Shown here: one piece after another, positions 62,078 to 64,000 of the stretch
Layout of the letters: each line of letters begins with the position of its first letter
How positions within the stretch are numbered: the first letter of the stretch is position 1
From: Streptomyces sp. Ru62
Lineage (GTDB): Bacteria; Actinomycetota; Actinomycetes; Streptomycetales; Streptomycetaceae
DNA length: 64,000 nt
Direction: 5' to 3'
Assembly (NCBI RefSeq): GCF_002920615.1
Contig: NZ_PQSU01000006.1
Location: 124,001 to 188,000 of the forward strand
Program-made: the position numbers and the translations under genes
Notes under the pieces: model-generated
What the model was told of the DNA's origin: nothing
The model's input: only the letters and a program-made list of their open reading frames with translations
Database searches by the model: none

Positions 62078-62670
62078 CCGAGCCCGCGGGGAGCCGTGGA
62101 TGGGGCGTGTTCTTCGACCGGGACGGCACGCTCAACGCCCATGTCCGGCGTGGCGGCCGGCGGACCTCCGCGCGCCACGAGCAGGAGTGGACCGCCCTGC
62201 CGGGCGTGCAGGAGTGCTTCGGTCGGCTGCGCGCGGCCGACGCCCTGATCGGCGTCGTCACCAACCAGCCCGACCTGTCCCGGGGACTGCTCGACCCCGC
62301 CACGCTCGACCGGCTGCACCGCCGGCTCGGTCGGCTGGACGGCGTCTGGGTGTGCCCGCACACGGCACGGCAGCGCTGCCGGTGCCGCAAGCCCTCCAGC
62401 GTGCTGCTGCGCCGGGCCGCGGCCCGCCTGTCGGTCGACCTCGCCGGCAGCTACTTCGTCGGCGACCGGCCCACCGACGCGCAGGCGGCGCTGAACGCCG
62501 GATGCACCGCTGTACTGCTCACCCCCCGTGTCCCGGCGCGGCCCAGCCTGATCGCCGGACTGCACTACGCCCCGGACCTCTGGGAGGCCGCCTCGACCGT
62601 GCTGCACCTTCGCCGCACCGGTGCCGCCCGGCGCGAGAACGGACCCGCCTCACACAAGGAGACAGTCTGA
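62020..62670 (+). CDS. HAD-family sugar bisphosphate phosphatase (LmbK/GmhB-like)
   Basis: 216 residues with ATG 62020; later starts at 62047 or GTG 62065 would shorten the 58-base overlap with the previous gene. HAD motif I is GVFFDRDGTLNAHV (DxDGT), motif II is GVVTNQPDLSRG, and Cys ligands of the GmhB-type zinc loop appear in VCPHTARQRCRCRKP. Motif IV is FVGDRPTDAQAA. Role: removal of the 8-phosphate from octose 1,8-bisphosphate. Confidence 0.87.
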   Translation: MQPRADPGGMEVGDPVEHLTEPAGSRGWGVFFDRDGTLNAHVRRGGRRTSARHEQEWTALPGVQECFGRLRAADALIGVVTNQPDLSRGLLDPATLDRLHRRLGRLDGVWVCPHTARQRCRCRKPSSVLLRRAAARLSVDLAGSYFVGDRPTDAQAALNAGCTAVLLTPRVPARPSLIAGLHYAPDLWEAASTVLHLRRTGAARRENGPASHKETV

Positions 62671-63587
62671 TGAAGCTCGGCACCATCCTCGACCAGTCCG
62701 AGTTCGGTGACCTGCACGGCGGCGACGTCGTCGCCGAGGCCCTCGACCGCAAGTGGATCGAGGACTTCGCGGAGGGCCAGTACGTCTACCGCGCCCCGTG
62801 GGTGCGCCTGCTGCGCCGTCTGCAGAGCGAGATACTCCAGCGCGCCTACGACAACGGCTTCGAGGAGTGGCTCTTCCCGCGCCTGATCCCCCGTGAGGCC
62901 CTGGACAACTTCCGGTTGAGCCAGTACGCGCCCGAACTCCTCGTTCCGGCCGGGCCCGGCGGCGACCAGATCCTCGACCCCGTCCAGTGCATCAGCCTCT
63001 ACCACCTGATGCGCGGACGCCGGCTGTCCGCTCAGGAGCTGCCGCTGCGCATCGTGGAGACCCTCGGGGGCTGGACCTGGCGCAACGAGTACAGCGCCGA
63101 CCTGGACGGACCCATCAAGGCCCGCGAGTTCCTCCGCGTCGAGCACGTCTTCTTCGGCACGCGCGAGCAGGTGCGCGCCACCCGTGGTCAGGTCCGCCGC
63201 ACCCTGACAGACCTGCTCACCGGCTGGGGTCTGAGCTGGCAGGTGGTCGCGGCCGAGGGCTGCATGGAGATCCCGTCCCTCGTCCAGGCGCAGGACGACG
63301 CCCGGACAGCCGACGAGGTACCGGTCCAGGACATCGAGGTCCCGCTCAGCAGCCGCCGTCCCGACCGTGCCCGGCCGGGCTGGGCCGATCACTTCGACGA
63401 CCGGTTCGACCTGCGGGAGATCTCGGGCTGCTCGGCCGAGGGCACCCACCAGACCGAGAGCTTCCGCATCACCGCCGAGGGCGAGGAACTGTGGAGTGGA
63501 TGCTGCGGCATCGGCATGAACCGGCTCGTGGTGGCCTTCCTGTACCGGCACGGCTTCGACGCGGCCCTCAAGGAGCTCGATGCCTGA
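62670..63587 (+). CDS. Class II aminoacyl-tRNA-synthetase-like core protein
   Basis: 305 residues, starting in the previous stop (TGATG). The class II catalytic core is recognisable: motif 2 in GGWTWRNEYSADLDGPI with Arg138/Glu140, followed by REFLRVEHVFF, and motif 3 in GCCGIGMNRLVVAFLYRHG with Arg285. There is no tRNA-binding domain. It resembles seryl-tRNA-synthetase-type amino acid:carrier protein ligases; Cys107, Glu158 and Cys278/279 could hold zinc as in archaeal-type SerRS. It probably activates an amino acid for the antibiotic in place of the NRPS module LmbC. No carrier protein is seen in the window. Confidence 0.75.
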   Translation: MKLGTILDQSEFGDLHGGDVVAEALDRKWIEDFAEGQYVYRAPWVRLLRRLQSEILQRAYDNGFEEWLFPRLIPREALDNFRLSQYAPELLVPAGPGGDQILDPVQCISLYHLMRGRRLSAQELPLRIVETLGGWTWRNEYSADLDGPIKAREFLRVEHVFFGTREQVRATRGQVRRTLTDLLTGWGLSWQVVAAEGCMEIPSLVQAQDDARTADEVPVQDIEVPLSSRRPDRARPGWADHFDDRFDLREISGCSAEGTHQTESFRITAEGEELWSGCCGIGMNRLVVAFLYRHGFDAALKELDA

Positions 63588-64000
63588 CCACCGCCTGGCC
63601 GTCCTTCTCCTCACCAACGAGGGTTTCCGGCAGGTCGACGGCGGGGTGGCCCGGTACGTGCACAACATCCTCGACGCCCGTGACGACGCCGCCGGGCTCG
63701 CCGGTGAGCGCGACGTCCACGTGGAGTGGCACGTCGCCGAACGCGCCGACTGCGCGGGCCTGGACGAGCGGCAGTTCGCCCAGGCCCTCGACCGGTACGT
63801 CCGCCCTGGTGCCGTGCGCTACCACCCCCTGGCCGACCCGCGGGCGCACAGCTGGGAGGTCGACCACTTCGAGCACTGCGTCGCCCTGGGCGCGGCCGCC
63901 GGTCAGGCAGCGCTCACCGTCGGCCGGGAGGCGGACTCCATCCTCGTCGTTTCCGGGATGAGCATGTTCGCCATGGCCGCACGCTTCGTCGTACGGGCGG
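63580..64000 (+). CDS. Probable glycosyltransferase, N-terminal part (cut by window end)
   Basis: 140 codons are visible from ATG 63580 (AAGGAG upstream, overlapping the previous gene by 8 bases). The start RLAVLLLTNEGFRQVDGGVA with GGVARYVHNILDA fits GT-B glycosyltransferases of the GT4 type, and VEWHVAERADCAGL follows. It continues past 64000. In lincosamide synthesis a glycosyltransferase (LmbT) follows GDP-octose formation and joins it to ergothioneine, so a similar role is inferred. The catalytic EX7E region lies outside the window. Confidence 0.65.
   Translation, partial: MPDHRLAVLLLTNEGFRQVDGGVARYVHNILDARDDAAGLAGERDVHVEWHVAERADCAGLDERQFAQALDRYVRPGAVRYHPLADPRAHSWEVDHFEHCVALGAAAGQAALTVGREADSILVVSGMSMFAMAARFVVRA

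Overview
The window is high-GC actinobacterial DNA, almost certainly Streptomyces. GTG and TTG starts are common, third codon positions are nearly always G or C, genes are separated by many decayed fragments, and the regulators are typical of the genus (MerR, TetR, ECF41/SigJ-type sigma, Lsr2 fusion). The density of truncated or frameshifted genes and transposase scraps suggests an accessory region such as a chromosome arm. No tRNA, rRNA or CRISPR array was recognised.

Layout. 1-4.9 kb: a 20-bp tandem repeat, small membrane and lipoprotein genes, a GlxA-type regulator and decayed fragments. 4.9-13.2 kb: metabolic genes, including a stand-alone 2-oxoglutarate dehydrogenase E1 without the E2 domain usual in actinobacteria, a TDT-family transporter, an ester cyclase and a MOSC/flavin/ferredoxin fusion. 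13.2-18.1 kb: more relics, plus a carboxymuconolactone decarboxylase/ECF41 sigma pair with a recognisable ECF41-type promoter. 18.1-29.3 kb: an SDR/MerR divergon with a palindromic operator, an enoyl-CoA hydratase, a PRC-barrel operon, a DUF1877 protein, another SDR and a secreted protein. 29.3-33.7 kb: a tight three-gene operon of a membrane protein (DUF6338-like), a 60-residue acidic peptide and a 1172-residue TPR-CHAT protease. 33.7-53.8 kb: MFS transporters, an FG-GAP secreted protein, an intact IS5-type transposase, an SDR/TetR divergon with two palindromes, an SMI1-Lsr2 fusion, a phosphotransferase, lipoproteins and further relics.

53.8-64.0 kb is the most notable part. A gene closely resembling Lnu(A) lincosamide nucleotidyltransferase (161 residues) is divergent from a tightly coupled operon. 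Its genes match, family for family, the octose half of lincosamide biosynthesis: LmbR-like transaldolase, LmbS-like aminotransferase, LmbO-like nucleotidyltransferase, LmbP-like kinase, LmbZ-like oxidoreductase, LmbN-like isomerase, LmbM-like epimerase, LmbL-like dehydrogenase and LmbK-like phosphatase. They are followed by a class II aminoacyl-tRNA-synthetase-like core protein and a probable glycosyltransferase that runs off the window. I read this as a cryptic octose or lincosamide-like antibiotic cluster with its own resistance gene. A synthetase-like enzyme may take the place of the NRPS adenylation step, and a TTA codon near the start of the aminotransferase suggests bldA control.

These assignments rest on remembered family motifs and gene content; no database search was run.
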